DNA from: JACCXE01 sp963718605 | Lineage (GTDB): Bacteria > Actinomycetota > Acidimicrobiia > Acidimicrobiales > JACCXE01 | NCBI GenBank assembly: GCA_963718605.1 | Contig: OY970363.1 | Location: 682,001-746,000 of the forward strand | DNA: 64,000 nt | Direction of reading: 5' to 3' | Shown here: one piece after another, positions 17,397-25,337 of the stretch | How the letters are laid out: every line of letters starts with the position of its first letter | Position numbering within the stretch: position 1 is the stretch's first letter | Translations under genes and position numbers: made by a program | The notes under the pieces: model-generated | Database searches by the model: none | What the model saw: the letters and a program-made list of their open reading frames with translations, nothing else | Told to the model about the DNA's origin: nothing

Positions 17397-17445
17397 CAAA
17401 TGGTGGCGGGGGCAGGATTTGAACCTGCGACCTTCGGGTTATGAG
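17397..17445 (-). repeat. attL-like direct repeat: 3' half of tRNA-fMet
   Basis: These 49 bp, starting CAAATGGTGGCGGGGGCAGG, are identical to 28913-28961, which is the 3' half of the intact tRNA-fMet gene from CCA through the anticodon. After 17445 the copies diverge (TCAGACG against CCCGACG). The 5' half of a tRNA is absent here. This is the classic product of site-specific integration into a tRNA 3' end, with the island lying between the two copies. Confidence 0.85.
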
Positions 17446-17586
17446 TCAGACGTACCGGTCATCTCTCCCTTATGCGCCCGTGGGCGCTCGGTCCCTCTGG
17501 TGGCACATAGTACCTGGTCAGAGCCTATTTTGGAAGAGCCCGCAGTCGTCCCGTAGGGCGCTGGTGGGCGGTAAGGGGTCCGAGTC

Positions 17587-17677
17587 TTGGTGACAATTTG
17601 GTGACACGTGTTGTCTTGTTCGCCGTCGTGACGTCCTGTGCGCGGTCGTTCGTTTGACAAGTTGTTTGACACGTTTC
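17587..17677. repeat. recombinase arm-site-like direct repeats, left end
   Basis: TTGGTGACA occurs at 17587-17595 and 17598-17606. TTTGACA occurs at 17653-17659 and 17665-17671, with TGTTTGACACGTTTC at 17663-17677 identical to 28853-28867 at the other island end. Short paired repeats near both attachment copies resemble arm-type binding sites of tyrosine recombinases or excisionases. Confidence 0.45.
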
Positions 17678-17868
17678 GCGTCTCGGTGTCGAGCAGAACG
17701 CGCCGGTCCTTGAACACCGCCGCAACCCTCAACTTCGCCACCGAGCTGAGCGACGATCGCTCGCAACATCTCAAGCGACACGCCGATCTCACCCTGTTCG
17801 ATCTGGGAGATCGCCGACTGAGACTTTCCGATCCTAAGGGAGCGCAACCGTTCGGGGCTCGGAGCGCG
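17640..17868 (-). pseudogene. remnant of XRE-type (antitoxin-like) helix-turn-helix regulator
   Basis: The minus strand encodes RLRSLRIGKSQSAISQIEQG then EIGVSLEMLRAIVAQLGG, a recognisable XRE helix-turn-helix. After a one-base shift near 17736-17739 it continues as KLRVAAVFKDRRVLLDTETR, the usual tail of HigA/XRE antitoxins. The N-terminus is missing: the reading runs straight into the last codons of the LPHTG ice-binding gene. It is therefore truncated at 5' and frameshifted. No partner toxin is nearby. Confidence 0.6.
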
Positions 17869-19156
17869 ACAGCTTGATTAGCCCGGCGCCGGACATCAGG
17901 AGCAGCGCGCCGATCGCCGCCTGCCACCACAAGCCGCTTCCGGTGTGCGGCAACGTGTCAGTACCCGACGTTCCAGCTGCCGGTGCCGGCGCGGTTGCAG
18001 GTGCCGGTGCACTCCTGGCGGGGGCCGGGCTCGGTGTCTGGGTTCCAGACGCACCGCGTCCGTTTGCCAGCGTCCGAACCACCGGAGCAGGGGGCGGTGC
18101 TGGGAGCAGCGTGGTACTGGGACGAAGGGTCGTAGTCGTTCCCGGACTCGCAGTCGTCGTGGTACCGGCGACGGTCGTCGTTGTCGTGGCCCTCGGCTCG
18201 GTCGTGGTCGTAGTGGAGACAGGCGCGGTGGTCGAGGTAGTTGCGTTTGAGGTGCTCGTGGTGGTTGCGCCCGGCACGCTCGTACTCGTGGTCGATGTCG
18301 ATGTGGACGACGTGCTCGTGGACGACGTACTCGTGGTCGATGTCGATGTGGACGACGTGCTCGTGCTGGTCGACGATGTGGACGACGTGCTCGACGTAGA
18401 GGAGGTAGTCGCGCCGGTCGTCGTGGTCGTCAACGGTGGCGTGCAGGAGTTCGTGATCCGGTTGGAATTCAGGGTGATGGCGCCATCCCGTGCCAGCAGT
18501 CGTCCGGTGACGTCCGCGCCGGTGTTGGCCGTGATGGACGCCTGGGCGAGAATCGTGCCGACCATATTTGAGCCCGTCCCCAGCGTCGCCGAACTGCCGA
18601 CAACCCAGAACACATTGCAAGCGGACGCGCCATTAATGAGCGAAACATTGCTGTTCGACGCGGTGCCGAGCGTGGATCCCGCTTGGAAAATCCATACCGA
18701 GGCCGAGTTACCCTGCGCGTTCAGGGTCAACATTCCTGTTACTGCCAGCGACGACGGCGACTCATACACGCCCGGCAGCAAAGTGTCGCCGCCCAGATCG
18801 GTCGGCACGGTGTACAACACGTCCTCCGGCTGCCCGGCGGCCACGTTGTAGGCCGTCACCAGATCAGACTGGGCGCCTTGGGCTACAGCACCCGCCGCGT
18901 GTTGCGTCCCGGTGACAAGTCCCGGCGGAAAACCTGAAATCGCGGGGTTGGGCCAGGTGCCGAGATCGCCTGTCACGATGGTCGGCCCGGTGTTAGTGAC
19001 TCCTTGCCCGGCAAGCACGCCGAAGCTGGCGGCGGTTCCGAGTCCCACACTGGTCGCCGCGGACGCAACGTTGATCGCGACGAGGAAGACCACGGCGAGA
19101 ACGGCAGCAACAAGCGCGCCCCAGCGGCTGAGACTTCGGGTGCTGATCACGGCCAT
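17834..19156 (-). CDS. LPHTG-anchored ice-binding protein (DUF3494), paralogue 1
   Basis: 440 residues from the ATG at 19156, which has GAGAGG upstream. A signal peptide (LSRWGALVAAVLAVVFLVAI) comes first. A DUF3494 ice-binding beta-solenoid occupies about 35-230: VGLGTAASFGVLAGQGVTNT, ISGFPPGLVTG, SVWIFQAGSTLGTASNSNVS, CNVFWVVGSSATLGTG, GRLLARDGAITLNSN. A Ser/Thr-rich stalk follows (about 240-380). The C-terminus is a cell-wall sorting signal: LPHTG, a hydrophobic helix, then KLSRSEPR. Family members bind ice or act as adhesins in cold-adapted microbes. The 3' end abuts a truncated XRE gene, so a recombination joint lies at its stop. It shares its domain plan with the two paralogues in the same island. 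Confidence 0.9.
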   Translation of the reverse strand: MAVISTRSLSRWGALVAAVLAVVFLVAINVASAATSVGLGTAASFGVLAGQGVTNTGPTIVTGDLGTWPNPAISGFPPGLVTGTQHAAGAVAQGAQSDLVTAYNVAAGQPEDVLYTVPTDLGGDTLLPGVYESPSSLAVTGMLTLNAQGNSASVWIFQAGSTLGTASNSNVSLINGASACNVFWVVGSSATLGTGSNMVGTILAQASITANTGADVTGRLLARDGAITLNSNRITNSCTPPLTTTTTGATTSSTSSTSSTSSTSTSTSSTSTSTTSTSSTSTSSTSTSTTSTSVPGATTTSTSNATTSTTAPVSTTTTTEPRATTTTTVAGTTTTASPGTTTTLRPSTTLLPAPPPAPVVRTLANGRGASGTQTPSPAPARSAPAPATAPAPAAGTSGTDTLPHTGSGLWWQAAIGALLLMSGAGLIKLSRSEPRTVALP

Positions 19157-19285
19157 CGGGGACCTCTCCACGCAGTCGTGGATCGGCCGACGTGATCCCC
19201 ATGGTACTGGCAAACCTGTCTCCGATTTCCGGGCTCGCCGATAACGACCTGGCCGGTGACCCGAAGGTCACCGACCAGCATCAGT

Positions 19286-19328
19286 AAATGGTGGCGGGGC
19301 CCGATGTGCTGCGAGCGCTGCGGCCTTG
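19286..19328 (-). repeat. degenerate tRNA-fMet 3'-end scar inside the island
   Basis: AAATGGTGGCGGGG at 19286-19299 matches the tRNA 3' end. The following CCCGATGTGCTGCGAG resembles the scar at 9665-9692 more closely than the intact tRNA. It suggests an older attachment site, or a shared ancestor with the 9.6-kb scar. Confidence 0.5.
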
Positions 19329-19397
19329 AACACGGCCGAGGGCACTGTGAAGTCACGCATCCGGACCGGTCTTCGCCGGCTCGCGTCCTACGTGGAA
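19329..19397 (+). pseudogene. fragment of a sigma-70 region 4 (ECF-type) gene
   Basis: The plus strand reads NTAEGTVKSRIRTGLRRLAS YVE, which matches the end of sigma region 4.2 (typically ..EGTVKSRI..GLRRLR..). No upstream sigma domains are present. It begins immediately after the tRNA scar and ends against the 3' end of paralogue 2. It is read as debris from a lost gene. It is only 23 codons, so chance similarity cannot be excluded. Confidence 0.45.
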
Positions 19398-20455
19398 GTC
19401 GCGCGACCAAGCCGGCGCGCAGCGAGGCCGACCAGCAGGAAGCCGATCGCTGCGAGTGCCTGTCGAGCTGTCGACGTTCCTGTTCGCGGCAGCCTTCCCG
19501 TCACATCGTTCGTGAGCCCACTCGTGGAGGTAGAGGGCGAGGTGAAGCTTCGCGGCACGTCGCCGGATTCCCCGGTCTCCGCCGCTGTCGGCGGAGCAAC
19601 GACCGTGGTGCCGGTTGTTGCGGACCCGACGACGCTGGTTGTTGTCGTCGGTCCGGCAGGGCTCGTTGTCGTCGGTCCGCCCAGCGTCGTGGTCGGTGGC
19701 GCAACAGTCGTCGTGGTTGGTGGCGCGACGGCACATGTCGGGACGGTGACGACGTTCGAGTCGAGTGTGGTCGCACCATTGCGAGCAAGCAGCCGTCCTA
19801 TAACGGTGGCGTTCGTCGTTGCCGTAATCGACGTCAATGCCATGATGTTGCCGACGAACGCTGTCCCTGTGCCTAACGTGGCCGAACTGCCGACCTGCCA
19901 GAAGACGTTGCACGCCTGCGCGCCGTTGACCAACGCAATCGTGCTGTTGGATGCCGTCACCAAGGTGGAGCCAGCCTGGAAGATGAACACTGCGGTTGGA
20001 TCGCCTTGGGCGTCAAGGGTCAGGGTGCCGGTAACGGCCAGGAAGGTCGGTGACGAGTAGACGCCGGCGAGAAGGGTCATTCCGCCAAGGTCCGTCGGCA
20101 CACCGAAAGCAACGCTGGGCGTGCGCCCGGCCGCATCGTTGTAGCTCGCGACCAGGTCGGTCTTTGCCCCGCACGCCGTCGGGTCGCTGCCATGGTTCGC
20201 GCCGCTTATCAGCCCCGGCGGAAAGCCCGTGATGGCTGAGGTCGGACACGTCCCGACGTCGCCGTTCAGAACGGTCGGTCCGGTGTTGGTGACGCCGGTC
20301 CCGGCGAGGACTGCGAACGAACTCGCCGAACCGAGCAGAACGGTGGACTCTGCTGCGAGTGCAGGCTCGCTCGGAAGCAGAAAGGCGGCGGTCAGCGCCA
20401 CAACGCCGAGTGCGGCAGGCACAAGCCTGAGGAGGTATCGCTGCCGAGCAAGCAT
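19388..20455 (-). CDS. LPRTG-anchored ice-binding protein (DUF3494), paralogue 2
   Basis: 355 residues from the ATG at 20455 (MLARQRYLLRLVPAALG) with GGAAACGAG upstream; the longer in-frame extension is not signal-like. The signal peptide is followed by a complete DUF3494 domain (VLLGSASSFAVLAGTGVTNT, ITGFPPGLISG, AVFIFQAGSTLVTASNSTIA, CNVFWQVGSSATLGTGT, GRLLARNGATTLDSN). A shorter Thr/Pro stalk and the sorting signal LPRTG with a hydrophobic helix and RRLGRATST tail come next. The predicted site is covalent attachment to peptidoglycan. A hairpin lies about 155 bp upstream in the probable leader. Confidence 0.9.
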   Translation of the reverse strand: MLARQRYLLRLVPAALGVVALTAAFLLPSEPALAAESTVLLGSASSFAVLAGTGVTNTGPTVLNGDVGTCPTSAITGFPPGLISGANHGSDPTACGAKTDLVASYNDAAGRTPSVAFGVPTDLGGMTLLAGVYSSPTFLAVTGTLTLDAQGDPTAVFIFQAGSTLVTASNSTIALVNGAQACNVFWQVGSSATLGTGTAFVGNIMALTSITATTNATVIGRLLARNGATTLDSNVVTVPTCAVAPPTTTTVAPPTTTLGGPTTTSPAGPTTTTSVVGSATTGTTVVAPPTAAETGESGDVPRSFTSPSTSTSGLTNDVTGRLPRTGTSTARQALAAIGFLLVGLAARRLGRATST

Positions 20456-20898
20456 CGGGCACTCGTTTCCACGTGCAAAACCGTCGTGCGCCAGGTAAAT
20501 GAAATGACGCGAGCCAAGCTCTGGGGCACGCAATAGATGCGTTGACCGAAAGCCAACGGCAGTTGTCCTTTCGGCATCCGCCGTTGAGAACTGAAGCCCA
20601 GAACGCAAAGAAAGCGTCCCCACGAGACGCTTTCGGTAGTGCGGGATTGACAGAACGGCGGCGCACTAGTCGACGCAGGTTGAGGTGCTCTCCGGAAGTT
20701 CGCCGTATTCGATCGCGACGATCGACTCGCTAAGCCTGGTTCGCAATCCGCCTGCACACGCGGGACGCTTCGATGGCGACGACGCGTGATTTCGTTCGGG
20801 TAGCGCGTCGAGTCCGATGGCGAAACCGATCTCGACCACAGAACGTTGCTTCGACGTCGCTCATGCCGTGTCACGTCAGACGATGTCGATGGTGAGTT
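20456..20898. other. long leader/intergenic region without a recognisable gene
   Basis: This stretch is 443 bp. It holds one strong hairpin at 20610-20634 and otherwise no ORF with protein-like composition on either strand. It probably contains the promoter and 5' leader of the second ice-binding gene. No known riboswitch pattern was recognised. Confidence 0.5.
20610..20634 (-). terminator. hairpin in the leader of ice-binding paralogue 2
   Basis: GAAAGCGTC (20610-20618) pairs perfectly with GACGCTTTC (20626-20634). On the minus strand the stem is followed by TTTGCG. It could end a transcript from upstream or act as a leader hairpin; the sequence does not decide. Confidence 0.45.
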
Positions 20899-21078
20899 TC
20901 ATGCCCACCCGAAAAACCAGAACGTCTGCGCCTGGCAGGTCGCGCGCGCGGGCGCCTTCGCTGTCTGCACCTGCGTGCCGCACACCGGATCAATGCCGTA
21001 ACCGTGGCGGCCGCCGAAGGGGCAGCCGTGTGGCCGTCGCGCGCGTCGTTTGCGCGGACCGGCGAACGGGAACGCCAC
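20899..21078 (-). CDS. short YHS-domain-like ORF, possibly truncated
   Basis: 59 residues from a GTG at 21078: basic segment PRKRRARRPHGCPFGGRHGYG then DPVCGTQVQTAKAPARATCQ and AQTFWFF. The DPVCG motif followed by AxAPARA and an aromatic patch is diagnostic of YHS metal-binding domains. The usual CS..C...F end is missing because a stop comes early. The start is only five bases from the divergent GTG of the RsbW-like gene, leaving no room for a normal ribosome site. It may be a decayed gene. Confidence 0.4.
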   Translation of the reverse strand: MAFPFAGPRKRRARRPHGCPFGGRHGYGIDPVCGTQVQTAKAPARATCQAQTFWFFGWA

Positions 21079-21082
21079 CGAC

Positions 21083-21454
21083 GTGGCCGTCTACACCCGA
21101 CGCGGCTTTGAAGCGTCACCGGAATCAATCCGAGAAGCACGCGCCTTTCTCCGCGAGGCGATCTCCGATCGAGCGGGCCCCAGTACCGCCGCAGATCTCG
21201 AACTCGCGCTGAGCGAACTCGCAACGAACGCTGTGCGGCACGCGGGCACGGCGTTCGAGGTCGTTGTCGAACTGAACGGCAAGGCACGCATCGAGGTTGA
21301 AGATTCGTCGACAGAACCCCCAGTTCTTCAGCCGAACTCCGCGGCAACTCCTAGCGGTCGCGGCATGCACGTCATAGAAGCCGTATGCGACCGGTGGGGA
21401 GTGCACATCGCCGCGGACCGCAAATGTGTGTGGTGCGAACGAGAACTGGCCTGA
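21083..21454 (+). CDS. RsbW-like anti-sigma regulatory factor (HATPase_c_2 serine kinase)
   Basis: 123 residues from GTG 21083 (TTG 21050 is possible but overlaps the YHS ORF). It shows the GHKL ATP-binding fold: N-box LELALSELATNAVRHAG with the Mg-binding Asn, G1-like IEVEDSS, and GRGMHVIEAVCDRWGV. RsbW-type proteins phosphorylate an STAS antagonist and sequester a sigma factor. The STAS and SpoIIE-type partners lie convergently 225 bp away, so a complete partner-switching set is present. No intact sigma factor is in the window; only a region 4 fragment is seen. Confidence 0.85.
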   Translation: MAVYTRRGFEASPESIREARAFLREAISDRAGPSTAADLELALSELATNAVRHAGTAFEVVVELNGKARIEVEDSSTEPPVLQPNSAATPSGRGMHVIEAVCDRWGVHIAADRKCVWCERELA

Positions 21455-21678
21455 CGTCGGCCAGCCCAACGCCCGGTCGGCCCTCCTCCGCGGGGCGCGT
21501 ACTCACCTGCTGGAGAAAGCAGAAAGATTCTCAGGCGCGACAGCGAGGACCGGTTACCCAGGTCCCCGCCGTGCGACCACCCCGGGTCACGAACTTATCT
21601 GCCTTCTACTACCAGTGCCGGAGATACATCTCCACGAAACCCGTCGACACAGGTCGCCCCCGCCGTCGAGCTGATTCG

Positions 21679-22008
21679 TCAGTCGTAGCAAAACCAGGCC
21701 GTTACGCCCGCGACTTCCAGAAGTCTCGGAACAACACCGTCGCCGGGCATCAGCCTCATCGGCACTCCGCACTTCGCCGCGTGATCGCGGCACAACATGA
21801 GTGCCCGAAGCCCAGCCGAGTCGATGAACGAAAGTGCCCCCACATCGAGAACGACCGCCTCGACCCCGACGTGGTCCATGGCCGATGTAGCCAAGGCGAC
21901 CAGTTGGGGTTCGGTCGCCGCATCGAGTTCGCCGGAGACCACGACGCGCAGCTCGGAACCCGATTGTGAGCAGTCGACAACGAGCTGGTCGCCCGGCCCG
22001 CTGGTCAC
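21679..22008 (-). CDS. STAS-domain anti-anti-sigma factor (RsbV-like)
   Basis: 109 residues forming one STAS domain. The phospho-acceptor motif FIDSAGLRALM places the conserved Ser near residue 64. VVSGELDAATEPQLVAL is typical of the family. In partner switching the unphosphorylated form binds the RsbW-type kinase and releases its target. The start GTG overlaps the stop of the SpoIIE-type phosphatase (GTGA), so kinase antagonist and its phosphatase are translationally coupled. It converges on the RsbW-like gene. Confidence 0.9.
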   Translation of the reverse strand: MTSGPGDQLVVDCSQSGSELRVVVSGELDAATEPQLVALATSAMDHVGVEAVVLDVGALSFIDSAGLRALMLCRDHAAKCGVPMRLMPGDGVVPRLLEVAGVTAWFCYD

Positions 22009-23252
22009 TGCATCCCAACCACGAGAAAGGCCACGTCGTCATGAAACTCGTCCGCGGGAAGTTGTGCGTCGAGCCGGTCCGCGATCTGTGCGGCTGTCGA
22101 TCCACCCGGTGAGGCCAACAGTGCCGCCAGCGCGGCGGTGCCGTCGGCCCCGGTCGCGGCGAGGATGTCGAGCAGGCCGTCGGTAAACAACACCAGAGCC
22201 TCGCCAGACTCGAGCGTCGCCTCGGCATCAACAAAGTTGACCTCGGCACGCCAGCCGACAATCGGCCCGGCCGTCCCAACCGGTTCCACCAGCCCGGAGT
22301 TACGCACGATCAGGGGTTGCGGGTGGCCGCCGAGCGCCACCTTGACTACAGCTTGGTGGTCGTCGAGTCCGCAAATTTCCGCGAGGGCGACCGTGCAGTA
22401 TTTGTCGGGCTGATCTTCTTGCGCGCCAGCCAGGACCGCGTTCAGGCGTTGCAGCGTCTCAGACGGCGCACGCTTATCCAACGCGACGGTACGCAGGCAC
22501 CACCGCGCCGAACCCGCAAACGCCGCCGCGCTCGTGCCCTTACCGCACGAATCGCCGACCACGACCACACACCGCTCCTTATCGCAGAGGACGTCGTAAA
22601 AGTCACCGCCGACTTCCGCACGATCCGCCGCGTGGTACCGCGCGACCAGATCAAGGCCGGGAATTTGGGGCATCGTCGGCGGCAACAGTGACGCCTGCAA
22701 CGTCGTCGCAACTCCTTCCGCGGCGCGCCGGAGACCCTCCTCGAGCGAAACCGTGTGACGCGCCGAAAGACGAAGCTCCAGCTGATCCATCACCACGGCC
22801 GCCAAATCGCGCAACGAGGCCATCTCATCGTCAGTCACGGTCCGTGGGGCGTGATCTATGACGCACAACGTGCCGAGGTTGTAACCGTCGTGAGTCGACA
22901 GCGGTACGCCGGCGTAGAAGCGAAAACCGTTCTCGGCCGCCACCAACGGATTCGCAACCGACCGGGGATCGACCGCCGCATCAGTCAACACCCAGGGCTC
23001 GTTTTGAAGAATCGCGGACGCGCACAGACCCGGTTCCCGCGGGATCTCGTCAACGTCGACGCCGTGGTGCGACTTGAACCAAATACGGTCGGTGTCGACG
23101 ACGCTCACAATCGAGATGGGCACCTCGAATAGCCGGGCCGCCAGCGCCGTGATCCGATCGAAAGCACCGTCGGGCGGCGAGTCGAGCACGTCGTAACGAC
23201 GCACTGCGGCCATGCGGCCGCGCTCAACGGTCTCATCGTGCACCACCGTCAT
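22005..23252 (-). CDS. GAF-SpoIIE phosphatase (RsbU-like)
   Basis: 415 residues. An N-terminal GAF domain (about 20-165: FDRITALAARLFEVPISIVS, GLCASAILQNEPWVLTDAAV, FYAGVPLSTHDGYNLGTLCV) is followed by a linker helix (QASLLPPTMPQIPGLDLVAR). The PP2C-type SpoIIE domain carries metal-binding motifs VGGDFYDVL, VVVGDSCGKGTSAA, LFTDGLLD and DDVAFLVV. It should dephosphorylate the downstream STAS protein in response to a GAF ligand, possibly a cyclic nucleotide, redox or light signal. About 200 bp of gene-free DNA lies upstream and probably carries the promoter. Confidence 0.92.
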   Translation of the reverse strand: MTVVHDETVERGRMAAVRRYDVLDSPPDGAFDRITALAARLFEVPISIVSVVDTDRIWFKSHHGVDVDEIPREPGLCASAILQNEPWVLTDAAVDPRSVANPLVAAENGFRFYAGVPLSTHDGYNLGTLCVIDHAPRTVTDDEMASLRDLAAVVMDQLELRLSARHTVSLEEGLRRAAEGVATTLQASLLPPTMPQIPGLDLVARYHAADRAEVGGDFYDVLCDKERCVVVVGDSCGKGTSAAAFAGSARWCLRTVALDKRAPSETLQRLNAVLAGAQEDQPDKYCTVALAEICGLDDHQAVVKVALGGHPQPLIVRNSGLVEPVGTAGPIVGWRAEVNFVDAEATLESGEALVLFTDGLLDILAATGADGTAALAALLASPGGSTAAQIADRLDAQLPADEFHDDVAFLVVGMQ

Positions 23253-23451
23253 CTGCGCACCCGGATCGCACCCAACATGGCGTCAACCTATTTCACTCCA
23301 CCGCTCCAGTGGTGGTCGGACGCAGGAGACTCCGGCCCGGTCCTTCCTGGCAAGCGACGTGCACGGGGCACGCTGACGCCGGTGTCCGGCGAAGTAGCTA
23401 CCGCATCTGGCTGGCCTCCGCGCCTGAGCCACCGTCGTCGAGGCACGACCT

Positions 23452-25305
23452 TCAAGTCGTGACGTTGTCGCGAGCTGGAACGCGGGTGGTCAGGAGTTGG
23501 AGAATGTTTTGGATCTCGAATGGTTTTGTGAGCACGCCGTCGGCGCCTGCCCCGAGCGTTGTCGTCGCGAGCGCGGCGCTTCGGTCAGCAGTGAGAATGA
23601 ACGTGGGCACATGATTCCCACTGGCGCGGGTGGTTTCGAGGATCTCTAGGCCGGTTGTGTCGGGGAGGTGGTAGTCCAAGAAAACGAGCGCTGGGTTCAG
23701 TTCGTCGATCATTTGGAGGCCAGTCGCTCCATCGGGGGCAACGACGAGATTGAGATCTGGGCGATAGCGCGCGAAGACCTGCAGCATGAGGCGCGCGTTG
23801 ATCTCGGCGTCCTCTACGTAAAGAATGGTCGGCTTGTTTGCCAGGTCCCCGGTAGCTGGGGCGGGAGCGGCCGGCAGACGGATCGTGAAGGTCGAGCCTT
23901 CGTCGGGCCGACTTTGCACGCTGATCGTGCCCGCCATGGATTCAAGGTCGGAGAGGACGATCGCGAGACCAAGTCCGGCACCTTGCGCCTGCCTCGGTCC
24001 CCGCGAGCCTCGTTCGAACGGCTCAAAGATGCGTGCGAGTTCCTCTGGGGCGATGCCAACGCCGGTGTCGGTCACCGTTACCTCGACGATCCCCTCGTCG
24101 GTTGTCGCTCCGACGTGCACCGTGCCGCCAGCCTTGTTGTATTTCACGGCGTTGCCGATCAGGTTGATCAGCACCTTCCGGAGCTTGGTCCGATCGCCGA
24201 GCACCGCGCACCCATCGGTGTCGATGGTGACCGTTATCCCTGCGCTTAGGGGTCGCAGCAGCGAGACAACTTCTGCGACGAGAGGGGCGAGCATGACAGC
24301 TAGCGCGGCGGTGCCCGTGGTCTCGGGGTCCTGTCCGGCGAGATCCAGCAGGTCGTCTATGACGTCGGCGAGCCCCCTACTCGCGGTGACGATCTGTTCG
24401 ACCATGCCTGTCGCCTGGGCGCTTAGCTTCTCATCAGCGAGAAGTTGGGCGTAACCGCTGATCGCGTTGAGCGGGGTGCGCAACTCGTGGCTTGTTCTCG
24501 ACAGAAGTTCCGTCTTGGCAGCGTCTGACCGTCGAAGATGCTCCAACGCCTCGTTGCGCTCGGTGAGGTCTTCGACCTTCGACACAATCACGCCGGAAGC
24601 GGGATCGAGCGGGTCTCGTAAGAGCGTGCCTCGTACGGCGCAGGGGAAGGTCGTCCCGTCAGCGCGCGCCGCGACGGTTTCGAGCGCGAACGTCGCGTCC
24701 GTGCCGGCCATGAAGTCAGCAAAATGCGTTCTCACCTGAGGCCAGCACGCTGGACTAACAACAGCGCTGAGTGGCTCACCGACCAGCTCACCCTTGGATC
24801 GACCCGTGAGTCTCTCCATCGCCTCGTTGGCGCGAAGCACGAACCCATCGAGACTTACGATCGTCATACCGACACCGGTAATCCGGAAGTAGGCGTCGAA
24901 GAGCCGGTCGGATGACGCGGCCTTGACCTCGGCGCGACGGAGACGGATTAGGGAACTAACAAGTGTCACTACCGGCTCCAGCGCGACCGGCAGCGTCAGG
25001 TACCCGTCGGCGGGCGGCCACTCGTGTCGCGCGGCGGCCAACTCGAGGTCCAAGATGCGGACGGACGCGGCGGCGGTGACCGAGGCCGGAAGCGCCACGT
25101 CGACGTCGCTCAGAATCACGTCGGGTACGAACGCATCAGCCAAGCCCCACGCCTCGGCGCGAGTATGGGCTACCGCAACGAGAAAGCCCGCCTCGTCTAG
25201 CCAGTGCCGCAGAGAGCTGTCGCGGGTTCTCTCTGTAACGAGCAACACCCGGCCTTCGGTTGCTGCTGCCACGGGTGGTTGATCGAGCGTGAGTAAATCT
25301 GTCAT
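23452..25305 (-). CDS. hybrid histidine kinase (pseudo-receiver, PAS, HisKA, HATPase, REC)
   Basis: 617 residues. A receiver-like N-terminus (RVLLVTERTRDSSLRHWLDE, DVILSDVDVA) comes first. A PAS domain (YFRITGVGMTIVSLDGFVLR) and its C-terminal cap follow. HisKA has the phospho-acceptor in LSRTSHELRTPLNAISG near residue 271. HATPase_c boxes are LINLIGNAVKYN, VTDTGVGIAPEEL and GAGLGLAIV. The C-terminal receiver has acceptor Asp in LVFLDYHLPDTTGLE. There are no transmembrane segments, so the signal is cytoplasmic. It lies just after ice-binding paralogue 3 on the same strand (32 bp), suggesting co-transcription. Confidence 0.93.
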   Translation of the reverse strand: MTDLLTLDQPPVAAATEGRVLLVTERTRDSSLRHWLDEAGFLVAVAHTRAEAWGLADAFVPDVILSDVDVALPASVTAAASVRILDLELAAARHEWPPADGYLTLPVALEPVVTLVSSLIRLRRAEVKAASSDRLFDAYFRITGVGMTIVSLDGFVLRANEAMERLTGRSKGELVGEPLSAVVSPACWPQVRTHFADFMAGTDATFALETVAARADGTTFPCAVRGTLLRDPLDPASGVIVSKVEDLTERNEALEHLRRSDAAKTELLSRTSHELRTPLNAISGYAQLLADEKLSAQATGMVEQIVTASRGLADVIDDLLDLAGQDPETTGTAALAVMLAPLVAEVVSLLRPLSAGITVTIDTDGCAVLGDRTKLRKVLINLIGNAVKYNKAGGTVHVGATTDEGIVEVTVTDTGVGIAPEELARIFEPFERGSRGPRQAQGAGLGLAIVLSDLESMAGTISVQSRPDEGSTFTIRLPAAPAPATGDLANKPTILYVEDAEINARLMLQVFARYRPDLNLVVAPDGATGLQMIDELNPALVFLDYHLPDTTGLEILETTRASGNHVPTFILTADRSAALATTTLGAGADGVLTKPFEIQNILQLLTTRVPARDNVTT

Positions 25306-25337
25306 CGGCTTTTCCTTCCGGGAAGGCGAATTGCTTG

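Larger units (their letters stand above)
17348..17833. other. gene-free junction: hairpin, tRNA-end repeat, recombination repeats, XRE debris
   Basis: No intact gene is visible in this 486-bp stretch. It holds the terminator hairpin, the left tRNA-end direct repeat, paired TTGGTGACA and TTTGACA repeats, and a frameshifted remnant of an XRE-type regulator. This composition is that of an integration junction. Confidence 0.7.

Noticed and set aside
17401..17477. A second intact tRNA-Met gene
   Set aside because: Only the 3' half, from CCA to the anticodon, is present. The bases that should form the 5' acceptor and D-arm do not match.
17344..17556. Plus-strand ORF reading KWWRGQDLNLRPSGYE
   Set aside because: This peptide is the well-known false ORF through the antisense of a tRNA-Met 3' end.
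19157..19280. Possible cyclic-di-GMP or other riboswitch in the leader of ice-binding paralogue 1
   Set aside because: GC-rich hairpins are present, but the conserved core bases of the known classes could not be found.
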